From Bacillaceae bacterium IKA-2 (lineage in GTDB: Bacteria > Bacillota > Bacilli > Bacillales > Anaerobacillaceae): a stretch of DNA of 64,000 bases. The stretch covers positions 2,604,001 through 2,668,000 of the forward strand of contig CP134492.1 of assembly GCA_031761875.1 (NCBI GenBank), given 5' to 3'. Of the stretch, positions 17,168-26,807 are shown in pieces (position 1 is the stretch's first letter; each line of letters opens with the position of its first letter). The translations under genes and the position numbers were made by a program. A model generated the notes under the pieces. It did not search any database. It saw nothing but the letters and a program-made list of their open reading frames with translations, and was not told where the DNA came from.

Positions 17168-18917
17168 TATTTGAACCTCCTCGTTCTACCAATGATTCTA
17201 GCTTTTGTTTTTCATACATCTCTTTATACCAACCATCACACGCCATCAACTTGATATGGGTTCCACGTTGAATAATTTTGCCACGCTCAATGACTAAGAT
17301 AAGGTTAGCGTGTTTAAGTGCACTTAGCCGATGCGAGGTAATCATCGTCGTTTTACCTTGACGAACTTTCCTTAATGAATCTAAAATCTCTTCTTCCGTT
17401 TTCGCATCAACAGCTGATAAACTATCATCTAGAATTAACACTTCGGGATCAGCAATAAGAGCTCTTGCAATCGAAATTCGCTGTTTTTGCCCTCCAGATA
17501 AAGTTACACCACGTTCACCAACCATCGTTTCATACCCCTCAGGAAAGCCACTAATATCGGCATGGATAGCAGCCATTTTAGCCGCTTCAACAATATCTGA
17601 GATTGTTGCATCAGGCTTAGCAAAAGAAATGTTGTCAGCAATTGTCGCGGAAAAAAGAAAACTATCTTGTGGCACATAACCGATTGATTTTCTTAGTTGA
17701 TCTAGTCTATAGTCATTTATCGATCGATGAGAAAAAGAAATTTCACCATTTATTACGTCAAATTGTCTCATAAATAACTTCATTAGCGTTGTTTTCCCAC
17801 TACCGGTTCGGCCAACTACACCCAATGTTTCTCCCTTATTTATCTTAAAAAAGATATCTTGTAAGGTAACTTCATCATCTGTATAAGAAAAGTTCTTAAT
17901 TTTATATTCAATATCACCAAGCGGTTGTTCACTGACAGCTGACTCACTGTCTTTAATATCAACCTGGACACTAAGCAACGAAGCAACACGATCATAAGAA
18001 GCTCGTCCACGCTCAACAATATTAAATAACCACCCAAAAGCTAACATTGGCCAAATTAGTAAGCCTAAATAAATTGTAAAACTTGTTAACTGTCCAATTG
18101 TCAGTTCATCTGTGACAACATATCGTGCTCCAAAAGCAATTGCTAAGAAAAATGAGATCGAGATGATTAGTGAAATTGTTGGATCAAATAATGCATCTAC
18201 TTTGGCAACTGAAATGTTTTTTTGGACAACATCCGCAGATTTTTTTCGAAACGCTTCAACATCATCAGCCTCATAACCAAACGTTTTAATTACCCGAATT
18301 CCTGACATACTTTCTTGAACTTTATCATTTAAACTTGAAAAAGCAGCTTGGGCATTTTTAAAGCGTTCATGAAGTAACGATCCAAAATAACTTGTCGCAA
18401 AAGCCAAAAAAGGCATTGGAATCAAAGCAATAAGTGTTAACTTCCAACTAATCGTAAAAGCCATAGTCAAGATAACTAGACCCCCCATAGTTAACGAATC
18501 AACAAGAATTAATACTCCAATACCTGCTGTTTGTTCAATCGCTCGAATATCATTAGTAGAATGAGCCATTAAATCGCCCGTTCGTCGTGAATGATAGAAA
18601 TGAGGGGACATCCTCGTAAAATGTTCAAATAATTGATTTCTAAGTTTTCTAGCTAAGCGAATCGAAGCGCCAAATATCATTACCCGCCAAAAAAAGCGGA
18701 ATATATAGATGGCAGCCGCAACTACTAGAAGTACTCCGCTCCACAGATATAAATCAGAAGTTGTCAATGTTCTTTTTTCAATATGATCGACAATCACACC
18801 GACTATATATGGAGGTATTAAAGACAAAAGCGAAACTATTATGAGTAAAGAAACGCCAATTATGTACTTCCTTTTTTCTTCTTTGAAAAACCAAAGTAAA
18901 TCGATAAAAACTCTCAT
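17160..18917 (-). CDS. ABC exporter half-transporter with a degenerate catalytic site (YheI/BmrC-like)
   Basis: The 585-residue protein has six membrane helices and a nucleotide-binding domain with Walker A GRTGSGKT and signature LSGGQKQR. Walker B reads LILDDSLSAVD, with Asp replacing the catalytic Glu. Its length equals that of B. subtilis BmrC (YheI). Together with the overlapping downstream gene it should form a heterodimeric multidrug-type exporter. I looked for a BmrB-like leader peptide upstream and did not see one. Confidence 0.85.
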   Translation of the reverse strand: MRVFIDLLWFFKEEKRKYIIGVSLLIIVSLLSLIPPYIVGVIVDHIEKRTLTTSDLYLWSGVLLVVAAAIYIFRFFWRVMIFGASIRLARKLRNQLFEHFTRMSPHFYHSRRTGDLMAHSTNDIRAIEQTAGIGVLILVDSLTMGGLVILTMAFTISWKLTLIALIPMPFLAFATSYFGSLLHERFKNAQAAFSSLNDKVQESMSGIRVIKTFGYEADDVEAFRKKSADVVQKNISVAKVDALFDPTISLIISISFFLAIAFGARYVVTDELTIGQLTSFTIYLGLLIWPMLAFGWLFNIVERGRASYDRVASLLSVQVDIKDSESAVSEQPLGDIEYKIKNFSYTDDEVTLQDIFFKINKGETLGVVGRTGSGKTTLMKLFMRQFDVINGEISFSHRSINDYRLDQLRKSIGYVPQDSFLFSATIADNISFAKPDATISDIVEAAKMAAIHADISGFPEGYETMVGERGVTLSGGQKQRISIARALIADPEVLILDDSLSAVDAKTEEEILDSLRKVRQGKTTMITSHRLSALKHANLILVIERGKIIQRGTHIKLMACDGWYKEMYEKQKLESLVERGGSNNG

Positions 18918-19030
18918 TTTTCTCTCCTTAAACTTTAATGTTCTAGTAAGTCAAACATAGTTTACCAAATTCACACCAAATAGAGTAATAAATTGCATCT
19001 ATTTTAAGGCTGTGGAGCTAGAAAACAGAA

Positions 19031-19054
19031 AGAAAGAATGGCAATCAGCCATTC
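19031..19054 (-). terminator. Intrinsic terminator of mnmH
   Basis: GAATGGC, TGATT and GCCATTC form a 7-bp stem on the minus strand followed by TTTCTTTC, directly after the stop. Confidence 0.65.
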
Positions 19055-19062
19055 CAAATTCC

Positions 19063-20115
19063 CTATTCATTTTCATTTATAGCATCTTTAACACCATTTA
19101 CCGCTTCGTCGATGTGAGTAAATTTTATCAGGCTGTACTGCTTATTATAACCGCTTGTTGCATGAGTGTACATTGGATCATAATAATGGGTTAACAAAAG
19201 TGAAAAGGCTTTATCGTATTGTTGATTCGAAAAAAAATCTTCAATTTCATTAGCTATATGGCCTTGGAAACGTTTCTTTATTCGTTGAAATGCCGCAACG
19301 AGTTCATCATGGTTTTGTTTTGGTTGATATGTCTCCAGCAAATGATCGATCCGCTGTGTAATTGGGTATTCCAATTCAATTCTAATTCCATTTTCTTTAC
19401 CGATCATAAAATAATTGGGGATTGTAATGTTGCCTACCCGTTTGCTTTCCGACTCCATGATGTAGTAAGGAAAATCTTTATAGCGTTCCAACTCCTCTAC
19501 AAGCAGAGCATCAAACTGCTTTTGAGATCGAGCTTTTAAACCGATTCCACCAAAGGCCGAGCCACGATGTCTTGCTAGACCTTCAAAGTCAAGAACTGGA
19601 TAGCCTTCTTTCTTTAATATCTTCAAAATTTCCGTTTTTCTTGTACCTGTATTTCCAGAAACAATATAAACCCTTTTTTCAACTTTTGTATAATTATCAA
19701 GGTATTCGACAATTGATTCTCGATATGAGCGTATTCCACCCTCAAGCTGGTAGCAATGTATACCAACCATGTTTAACATTGAAACAACGCTACTACTTCG
19801 CATTCCGCCTCTAGCACACGTAACTACCAATTTCTTCTGAGGAAACTGTTTTTTTAATTTAAGTACCGTTTCATGGATCTGGGGTAGCTTATCACTGAGC
19901 GAAACTAGACCTTCTTTTATAGCTGCTTCTTTACTTTCTTGTGTATAAATTGTTCCTATTTTAGCGCGCTCATCATTATTAAATACCGCAACATTTACTG
20001 AATTAGGGAAGGAAAATTCTTCAAATTCCTTTGGTGACCGAACGTCAATCATTACATTCAAGTCAAAATCCAAGTTAGAAACAGATAGTTTTGGAATCGA
20101 AAATTCTTGTCCCAT
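19063..20115 (-). CDS. mnmH: tRNA 2-selenouridine synthase MnmH
   Basis: The ~350-residue protein has an N-terminal rhodanese domain with the catalytic Cys in VVTCARGGMRS (about residue 100) and a C-terminal P-loop domain. The enzyme replaces sulfur by selenium in the wobble uridine of some tRNAs via a geranylated intermediate, using selenophosphate. The start is set at the ATG at 20115 (MGQEFS) because AGAAGGTGAG lies 6-8 bases before it. The P-loop reads GNTGTRKT, with Arg where the usual Walker A has Gly before Lys; the Arg codon AGA is one base from GGA. Selenium use would require selD, not seen here. B. subtilis lacks this gene. Confidence 0.9.
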   Translation of the reverse strand: MGQEFSIPKLSVSNLDFDLNVMIDVRSPKEFEEFSFPNSVNVAVFNNDERAKIGTIYTQESKEAAIKEGLVSLSDKLPQIHETVLKLKKQFPQKKLVVTCARGGMRSSSVVSMLNMVGIHCYQLEGGIRSYRESIVEYLDNYTKVEKRVYIVSGNTGTRKTEILKILKKEGYPVLDFEGLARHRGSAFGGIGLKARSQKQFDALLVEELERYKDFPYYIMESESKRVGNITIPNYFMIGKENGIRIELEYPITQRIDHLLETYQPKQNHDELVAAFQRIKKRFQGHIANEIEDFFSNQQYDKAFSLLLTHYYDPMYTHATSGYNKQYSLIKFTHIDEAVNGVKDAINENE

Positions 20116-20210
20116 GTTAAAGCTCACCTTCTTATTTTTTTGTAATGCCTTAATCACTACACTAAATTTATTTTCATAATAAAGCAAGCAGTAGTAATAT
20201 CAATATAAAT

Positions 20211-20236
20211 GAAAAAACACCCCGAAAATGGAGTGC
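20211..20236 (-). terminator. Intrinsic terminator after yneF
   Basis: CACTCC and GGGGTG (one G-U) form a stem on the minus strand followed by TTTTTTC, 11 bases after the yneF stop. Confidence 0.7.
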
Positions 20237-20246
20237 TTGTCCTCTA

Positions 20247-20462
20247 TTATTTCGATTGTTGATTATTCATTGCTTTCATCATTTGGGTAATTTTCTTCTG
20301 CGATGGGTTCATTCCCATTTGCATCATCATTGTTCTTAACATTTTTTCATTAATAGGTGGGTTTTTCTTTAGATAATTCATCATTGTTTTGCGGGCAATA
20401 AAAAAGCCAATCGCAGCACCGGCTATTAATGATAGTATGCCGATTAAAAAATAAATCCACAT
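20247..20462 (-). CDS. yneF: YneF family small membrane protein (UPF0154)
   Basis: The 71-residue protein has one N-terminal membrane helix ([19 protein letters not shown]) and a Met- and Lys-rich cytoplasmic tail typical of YneF. The function is unknown. The ATG at 20462 follows AGAAGGAGG at ideal distance; longer readings of the frame start before that ribosome site. Its place after sirA and tkt matches B. subtilis. Confidence 0.9.
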   Translation of the reverse strand: MWIYFLIGILSLIAGAAIGFFIARKTMMNYLKKNPPINEKMLRTMMMQMGMNPSQKKITQMMKAMNNQQSK

Positions 20463-20563
20463 TTTGTATCCTCCTTCTAGTTGTGCCGACGTTAGGCAGC
20501 AATTTACATCCAATTCATTATAACCTAATCAATAATTGAATTAAAGTTTTTTCTTTTAGAAAG

Positions 20564-21004
20564 TTAAATATAATTAACTTGTTTAACCGGATTTAACCAA
20601 CCAAAATTTTTATTTTCATAATCAACTGCAAAAAAACCACTATTAATCTGCCGGAGAACCTCGAAGAAAGCAGTCTCACCTTGATAAGTTCCGCTAGCTG
20701 AAATCGATAGCATTGTTCCATGATCTTTCAAAACAACACTACTACTAAACGCTTTTTTATCTAAGTAATAATCTCCTTCTATCATATGAAATTCCTGACA
20801 AGTTTTAAATGATCGTTCTAGACTTTTTTTTATTTGTAACGAAGGAATTGTTCCACTTATATAATTAACTTGTTTACGAACAATTTCCCTTAACTGTTCA
20901 GTTGCTGTTTCTCTTTCAATAAACAACTGGAAAATCAATCGTTCTTTCCCAAAAAATCTGGTGGCAATTTCTGGCTTTAATAAATAGACATGATAATGCC
21001 TCAT
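20564..21004 (-). CDS. sirA: Sporulation inhibitor of replication SirA
   Basis: The ~146-residue protein matches SirA (YneE), ending in the characteristic GWLNPVKQVNYI (B. subtilis GWLNPVKERNFV). SirA is made under Spo0A control at the onset of sporulation and binds DnaA domain I to stop new rounds of replication. It also shares ASGTYQGETAFFEVLRQ with the family. The start is the ATG at 21004 (MRHYHVYLLK), 9 bases after GGGGG. It lies between tkt and yneF as in B. subtilis. No clear Spo0A box was found upstream. Confidence 0.9.
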   Translation of the reverse strand: MRHYHVYLLKPEIATRFFGKERLIFQLFIERETATEQLREIVRKQVNYISGTIPSLQIKKSLERSFKTCQEFHMIEGDYYLDKKAFSSSVVLKDHGTMLSISASGTYQGETAFFEVLRQINSGFFAVDYENKNFGWLNPVKQVNYI

Positions 21005-21155
21005 GTACTGATTCCCCCATTCAATCATTGATTTCTTCTAATTCCACTATAAAACATGTCTTTAGAAATGATTGTCAAAAACTGGAGCAATAATCCACTA
21101 ATTTTGTCTAACAATGCAGATTCCAGAAAAGTATTTGAAGAATAATTCCTTATGG

Positions 21156-21196
21156 AAACAACCTCCACTTTATGAAGAAAAATGTGGAGGTTGTTT
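21156..21196. terminator. Terminator hairpin after tkt
   Basis: AAACAACCTCCAC and GTGGAGGTTGTTT form a 13-bp perfect stem with T-rich ends in both directions, 5 bases after the tkt stop. Confidence 0.75.
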
Positions 21197-21200
21197 TTAT

Positions 21201-23201
21201 TTATTTTGCAAATGAAGTCTTAAATTTGGCAACAACATTTTCGACAGTAAAGCCATACTCTTCGATAATCTTTTCGCCTGGAGCAGATGCACCGAACTTA
21301 TCAATCGCAATTACTTCACCGTTATCACCACTATACTTATGCCAACCTAGCGATGACCCCATTTCAATTGCAACACGCGCCTTAATCTCTTTCGGAATGA
21401 CAGATTGCTTATATTCTGGTGATTGCTTTTCAAAACGGTCCCAGCTTGGCATGCTTACTACTGAAACATAAGTACCATCTTTTTCAAGACGCTCCTGGGC
21501 CGCTACCGCTAACTCAACTTCAGAACCAGTAGCAAGTAAGATCCCATCATGTTTGCCATTAGCCGGCGAAATAACATAAGCACCTTTTTTTACACCTTCA
21601 TAAGCTAGTTCTTTTGTCGCTTTTTGTGTCATCAAGTTTTGACGCGACAATACTAATATTGTCGGCTCATCAGTACTTTCTAAAGCTAACTTCCATGCCG
21701 CCACAGTTTCGTTACTATCAGCGGGTCTAATTACTGAAATTCCTGGCATAGCACGCAGCGAAGCGATTTGTTCAACCGGTTCGTGAGTAGGTCCATCTTC
21801 ACCGACAGCAACGCTATCATGTGTAAATACAAAAGTAACAGGCAAACTCATTAACGCAGCTAAACGAATTGAAGCACGTAAGTAATCAGAGAATACAAAG
21901 AACGTTGCACCAAACGGTTTCACACCACCATGAAGGGCCATACCATTTAATGCGGCACCCATTGCAAACTCACGAACACCGAACCAAATATTCCTACCGC
22001 TATAATCATCTCTTGTAAAATCGCCTTCGCCTTTTAGCGTCGTTTTGTTAGAAGAAGCTAAATCTGCTGATCCACCGAACACTTGTCCTATATTTTTAGC
22101 TAATACATTTAATGCTTCACCTGAAGAAGAACGAGTCGCAACATTATCCTTGCCACCTTCATATACAGGTAAGTTTTGATCCCAACCTTCAGGAAGTTCT
22201 CCACTGATCGCTTGCTCTAGTTGTTTAGCTAGGTCTGGGTACTGTGATTGATATTGATCTAATAGCTCATTCCAAGCATTTTCTTTTGCATGACCAGCTT
22301 CTTTAACAGCGGAAAATACTGCTGAAACAGCTTCTGGAATATGGAACTCCTCTTCAAACGTCCATTGGTAGGCTTCTTTTGTAAGCTTTATCTCATCTTT
22401 CCCTAAAGGGGCACCATGAGAAGCCGACTTTCCTCCTTTATTAGGGGAGCCATAACCGATTGTCGTTTTCACTTCAATTAATGTAGGTCGCTCATCTTGT
22501 TTCGCTGAATCAATTGCATTATTAATTTCTTCAATGTCATTTCCATTTTCGACACGAATAACTTGCCACCCATATGCATTATAACGATCCTCAACACTTT
22601 CGCTAAATGATCGATTTAAGTCACCATCCAAAGAAATGTCATTTGAATCATAAAGTACGACTAATCGACCTAATTTAAGATGTCCGGCAAGTGATGCTGA
22701 CTCTCCTGATACACCTTCCATTAAGTCTCCATCACCACAAATTGCATATGTATAATGATCAACGATTTGGAAATCTTTTTTATTATAAACGGCCGCTAAA
22801 TGTCTTTCAGCCATTGCCATTCCTGTCGCCATTGCAAGACCTTGTCCAAGTGGTCCAGTCGTTGCGTCAACTCCAGCTGTATGACCAAACTCTGGATGAC
22901 CAGGTGTTTTACTTCCCCACTGTCGAAAGCTTTGTAAATCCTCTAAAGATAAATCATATCCAGATAGGTGTAGTAAACTATATAGAAGCATTGAACCGTG
23001 TCCCGCCGATAATACAAACCGATCCCTGTTAAACCAACTTGGGTTACTAGGATTATGATTCATATATTTAGTAAAAAGACTGTACGCCATTGGGGCTGCC
23101 CCCATAGGCATTCCAGGGTGTCCTGAGTTCGCTTTCTCAATACTGTCAATCGATAAAGTACGTATCGTATTAACAGCTAATTCATCAACGTTAACTGTCA
23201 T
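21201..23201 (-). CDS. tkt: Transketolase
   Basis: The ~666-residue enzyme has three domains. The N-terminal part shows [13 protein letters not shown] and the thiamine diphosphate motif [13 protein letters not shown]; the middle part has [11 protein letters not shown] and [10 protein letters not shown]; a C-terminal domain follows. It moves two-carbon ketol units in the pentose phosphate pathway. The start is taken as the ATG at 23201 (MTVNVDEL), after AAAGGATG, rather than the longer reading from 23234. Its own promoter is likely at 23249-23277. Confidence 0.95.
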   Translation of the reverse strand: MTVNVDELAVNTIRTLSIDSIEKANSGHPGMPMGAAPMAYSLFTKYMNHNPSNPSWFNRDRFVLSAGHGSMLLYSLLHLSGYDLSLEDLQSFRQWGSKTPGHPEFGHTAGVDATTGPLGQGLAMATGMAMAERHLAAVYNKKDFQIVDHYTYAICGDGDLMEGVSGESASLAGHLKLGRLVVLYDSNDISLDGDLNRSFSESVEDRYNAYGWQVIRVENGNDIEEINNAIDSAKQDERPTLIEVKTTIGYGSPNKGGKSASHGAPLGKDEIKLTKEAYQWTFEEEFHIPEAVSAVFSAVKEAGHAKENAWNELLDQYQSQYPDLAKQLEQAISGELPEGWDQNLPVYEGGKDNVATRSSSGEALNVLAKNIGQVFGGSADLASSNKTTLKGEGDFTRDDYSGRNIWFGVREFAMGAALNGMALHGGVKPFGATFFVFSDYLRASIRLAALMSLPVTFVFTHDSVAVGEDGPTHEPVEQIASLRAMPGISVIRPADSNETVAAWKLALESTDEPTILVLSRQNLMTQKATKELAYEGVKKGAYVISPANGKHDGILLATGSEVELAVAAQERLEKDGTYVSVVSMPSWDRFEKQSPEYKQSVIPKEIKARVAIEMGSSLGWHKYSGDNGEVIAIDKFGASAPGEKIIEEYGFTVENVVAKFKTSFAK

Positions 23202-23248
23202 GTAGAAATCATCCTTTCCCATCTTATTTAACATTATATACGTTTTTT

Positions 23249-23277
23249 ATCATATACTTTCTTTTGCTATTTAACAA
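23249..23277 (-). promoter_or_regulatory. Probable sigma-A promoter of tkt
   Basis: TTGTTA (23272-23277), a 17-base spacer and TATGAT (23249-23254) on the minus strand, about 50 bases before the tkt start. Confidence 0.5.
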
Positions 23278-23333
23278 GGATATCTCAAGTAAATAATCAT
23301 AATTTGTCGAAAAAAAAAACAAGTTAAAGGCTC

Positions 23334-23373
23334 AAAAAATGGAGACATGAGCGACTGAGCACTTCATACCTCC
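23334..23373 (-). terminator. Intrinsic terminator after ynzC
   Basis: On the minus strand GGAGGTATGA pairs with TCATGTCTCC (two G-U pairs), followed by ATTTTTTG. It ends the yneA-yneB-ynzC unit. Confidence 0.7.
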
Positions 23374-23411
23374 TTATTTCAAGAACCTTTTTCAAATTGA
23401 CTTTCCGATGC

Positions 23412-23645
23412 CTAATTTGTTTTTTTTCTAATTTTACTTGCTTTTAGTTTTTTCGGAGTTACGTCAGTACCTTCTTCATCAACAATCTTCACCGAATGAA
23501 GCTGGTTTTTAAATGAAGAACGAAACGTTTCGATATATTCTTGGCGAAGCTCCTGTTGCTCTTTCGATTCAGCTAACGTAAGTTCCGTAGTCTTTGACTT
23601 TTTTGAAAGTTCATTAATTCGACTAATCTTCTCTTTTGATAACAT
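23412..23645 (-). CDS. ynzC: YnzC family small protein (DUF896)
   Basis: The 77-residue protein matches DUF896: MLSKEKISRINELSKK at the start and LRQEYIETFRSSFKNQLHSVKIVDEEG. It is helical, cytoplasmic and of unknown molecular function; the B. subtilis homologue lies in the SOS-induced yneA operon, as here. The ATG at 23645 follows GGGGGG by about 9 bases. Confidence 0.9.
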   Translation of the reverse strand: MLSKEKISRINELSKKSKTTELTLAESKEQQELRQEYIETFRSSFKNQLHSVKIVDEEGTDVTPKKLKASKIRKKTN

Positions 23646-23706
23646 TGAATTACCCCCCACACCTTTTATACACTATCTAAAAATGTACAACAAATGATGT
23701 GTTTTA

Positions 23707-24664
<958 letters not shown>

Positions 24665-24690
24665 TTAACACACGTCACTTTCTATAAAAG

Positions 24691-24758
24691 GAATGTTTGT
24701 TCGTCTTTATATTATCAAGAACGAGTGTTCTTGTCAACTGTTTTTAGAACTTATGTTT
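24691..24758. promoter_or_regulatory. Three LexA boxes in the yneA-lexA control region
   Basis: GAATGTTTGTTC (24691-24702), GAACGAGTGTTC (24719-24730, best) and GAACTTATGTTT (24747-24758) match the Bacillus GAACNNNNGTTC SOS box. The middle one lies in the spacer of the yneA promoter: TTGACA at 24732-24737 and TAATAT at 24709-24714, 17 apart on the minus strand. Confidence 0.85.
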
Positions 24759-24785
24759 GCATAACATAAAATGTTATTGTATAAT
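24757..24785 (+). promoter_or_regulatory. Sigma-A promoter of lexA
   Basis: TTGCAT (24757-24762), a 17-base spacer and TATAAT (24780-24785). It overlaps the third LexA box, giving autorepression. Confidence 0.75.
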
Positions 24786-24819
24786 TTATCTAATAAAAGA
24801 AAAAATGGGGTGCTTAATA

Positions 24820-25443
24820 ATGACGAAAGTATCAAAACGACAAGAAGAGATCCTCCAGTATATAAAAGACGAAGTTCGTAAAAAAGGCTATCCACCATCC
24901 GTACGAGAAATTGGCGAGGCTGTGGGATTAGCCTCAAGCTCTACTGTTCATGGTCATTTATCACGTTTAGAAAAGAAAGGCTATATCCGCAGAGATCCAA
25001 CGAAACCTCGTGCTATTGAAATATTACATGTAGATGGTCAACAGAGCTCATCAGCCCACACCGCAACATCTTACGCTCCTGTGATTGGTAAAGTAACAGC
25101 TGGACAGCCAATAACTGCTTACGAAAACATTGAGGATTACCTACCTCTTCCAGAAAAACTTGTCGGAGACGATAAAGTTTTTGTGCTTGTAATCCAAGGA
25201 GATAGTATGATCGAAGCTGGTATTTTCGATAAAGATATGGTTATTGTCAAACAACAACAAACGGCTAATAATGGCGAAATTGTTGTTGCGATGACCGATG
25301 ATGATGAAGCAACAGTTAAACGCTTTTTTAAAGAAAAAGATTTCTTTAGACTGCAACCAGAAAACTCGACAATGGAACCGATTATTCTTCAAAACTGTAC
25401 GATTCTTGGCAAAGTAATTGGTGTATTCCGAACGGTTCATTAA
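24820..25443 (+). CDS. lexA: SOS repressor LexA
   Basis: The 207-residue protein has an N-terminal winged helix ([15 protein letters not shown], with [21 protein letters not shown]). It has the self-cleavage site Ala-Gly in GKVTAGQP, the catalytic Ser in GDSMIEAG and the catalytic Lys in ATVKRF. RecA filaments trigger its self-cleavage and derepress the SOS genes. The ATG at 24820 (MTKVSK) follows GGGGTG; a longer in-frame reading begins inside the promoter and is rejected. Confidence 0.97.
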   Translation: MTKVSKRQEEILQYIKDEVRKKGYPPSVREIGEAVGLASSSTVHGHLSRLEKKGYIRRDPTKPRAIEILHVDGQQSSSAHTATSYAPVIGKVTAGQPITAYENIEDYLPLPEKLVGDDKVFVLVIQGDSMIEAGIFDKDMVIVKQQQTANNGEIVVAMTDDDEATVKRFFKEKDFFRLQPENSTMEPIILQNCTILGKVIGVFRTVH

Positions 25444-25462
25444 AACTTAAAAAATATCAGAC

Positions 25463-25502
25463 AAAAACGCTAGGATAAAATTAATTATCCTAGCGTTTTT
25501 TT
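25463..25502 (+). terminator. Intrinsic terminator of lexA
   Basis: AACGCTAGGATAA and TTATCCTAGCGTT form a 13-bp perfect stem, followed by a T-run. Confidence 0.9.
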
Positions 25503-25547
25503 ATTGTTTGCTAATCTGAGAGGTATTCCTAAAAGCTATTTTTTATT

Positions 25548-25622
25548 GAATGAATTTCATAATGCAGATTCTGCGCCACTAAGGCTTGATGTGGCTAATT
25601 TTTGGTATTATGAAATTCATTC
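25548..25622 (+). repeat. MITE-like inverted-repeat element, copy B (short form)
   Basis: This 75-bp element has perfect 16-base terminal inverted repeats (GAATGAATTTCATAAT and its complement). It has the family cores CAGATTCTGCGCCACT and GATGTGGCTAATTTTTGGT but almost none of the variable interior. TATT borders both ends, a possible short target duplication. Confidence 0.8.
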
Positions 25623-25758
25623 TATTAAAAGATTTTAACAAAATACTTTTTCATATAAGGGTTAAATGCCCCTCCTCTAAGCGAAGATGGATACTTCTAC
25701 AAGTGAATTAAGACTCAATCTGAAATGCCGATATTCTAGCAAAGCTAGGACGAGTTCT

Positions 25759-26640
25759 CTAGTTCATATTTGCTGGTTTCTCAATTGTTTCATACTTAAA
25801 TCCTAGCCCATCTTCAACAATAACATGAAGTTCAACACTAGGAACATCCCTGTCAACTTCATTGTCAACTTCATCGGTAAGATTTAAGTAATCATGATAA
25901 TAAATACTCTCACCATATGAATCAGAATGGAAATCTTGATTTTGTTTTAGTAAATTTAATTCTTTGAGTAGCACACCATCTAAATATAGAAAAGCCTTTG
26001 CACTTTTTATTTTAAGATCGTTTTTATTTTTCGCAATCATAAATTCATGTTCTAAGTGATTATTAATATCTATATTCACATTAACATCGCCATGACCATC
26101 ATAATGTACGTCAGCGTAGACAATAATCCGGGAGTCTAACTGCTCTTTAAAGCGCAAATCTAGCAAATCCTCACTTCTCTTACCAGCTTCTGACGTTGCA
26201 ATTACTTGTGTTACATAATTCCCTTGCAATGGGAATGTGTGATCTAATCTGTAATTTAGGCCACTATTACTACTAACTTCTAATTCGGTCCATTCCTGAA
26301 CACTTTCTTCACGATATAAGAAAGATATTTGCTCTTGATGAAGTTGATCACGCATACTCCATTCTAGAGTTACATCTATTGAATTTTCTTCGATATTGAC
26401 ATCAGTAATTTGATAACCTTTTTCTGGTACCCATAATTGCTCTTTTAATAATTCATTCATGTTCGCATCCACTTGTTGAGATATATTTTCAACAGAATAG
26501 TTTACATTTTGAACATCGCTTTGCAGATTACTTAACATCCGCATTGTTCCTTCTAAGTTACTTATTTTATTGTAACTTAATATATTATAAATAATTAGCA
26601 CTCCAATTCCAATTGTTAAAATCACTTCTCGTTTTGACAG
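25759..26640 (-). CDS. Unknown membrane-anchored extracytoplasmic protein, probable CTG start
   Basis: I do not recognise this family. The protein (~293 aa) has one N-terminal membrane helix (REVILTIGIGVLIIYNILS), a coiled-coil-like stretch (about 25-65) and a mostly beta, acidic domain outside the membrane, ending PANMN. In the GTG-start reading (26625) no ribosome site is at a usable distance. Five codons upstream a CTG at 26640 lies 8 bases after AAAGGAG and would give the natural membrane-protein start MSKREVILT, so CTG initiation is inferred. It is monocistronic between lexA and nhaC and converges on repeat copy B. Confidence 0.6.
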   Translation of the reverse strand: MSKREVILTIGIGVLIIYNILSYNKISNLEGTMRMLSNLQSDVQNVNYSVENISQQVDANMNELLKEQLWVPEKGYQITDVNIEENSIDVTLEWSMRDQLHQEQISFLYREESVQEWTELEVSSNSGLNYRLDHTFPLQGNYVTQVIATSEAGKRSEDLLDLRFKEQLDSRIIVYADVHYDGHGDVNVNIDINNHLEHEFMIAKNKNDLKIKSAKAFLYLDGVLLKELNLLKQNQDFHSDSYGESIYYHDYLNLTDEVDNEVDRDVPSVELHVIVEDGLGFKYETIEKPANMN

Positions 26641-26807
26641 TTTTATCGCTCCTTTTTTTCAAGTTTAACAAAGTTAAATAAAGACTTACTTCACCTAAAT
26701 TAGTTAAGTCAAAGAAAATAAATTTCATAATGCCAATTAACTAGCGCCAACAATTTACATTTAGTTATTCAGTATATTACTAACCCCACATTCAATTCGA
26801 ACAAATT

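Noticed and set aside
26718-26750. Sequence AATTTCATAATGCC...CTAGCGCCAA resembling one end of the inverted-repeat family
   Set aside because: Only a partial, degenerate match to the left end and core; no right end could be found, so it is not listed as a copy.
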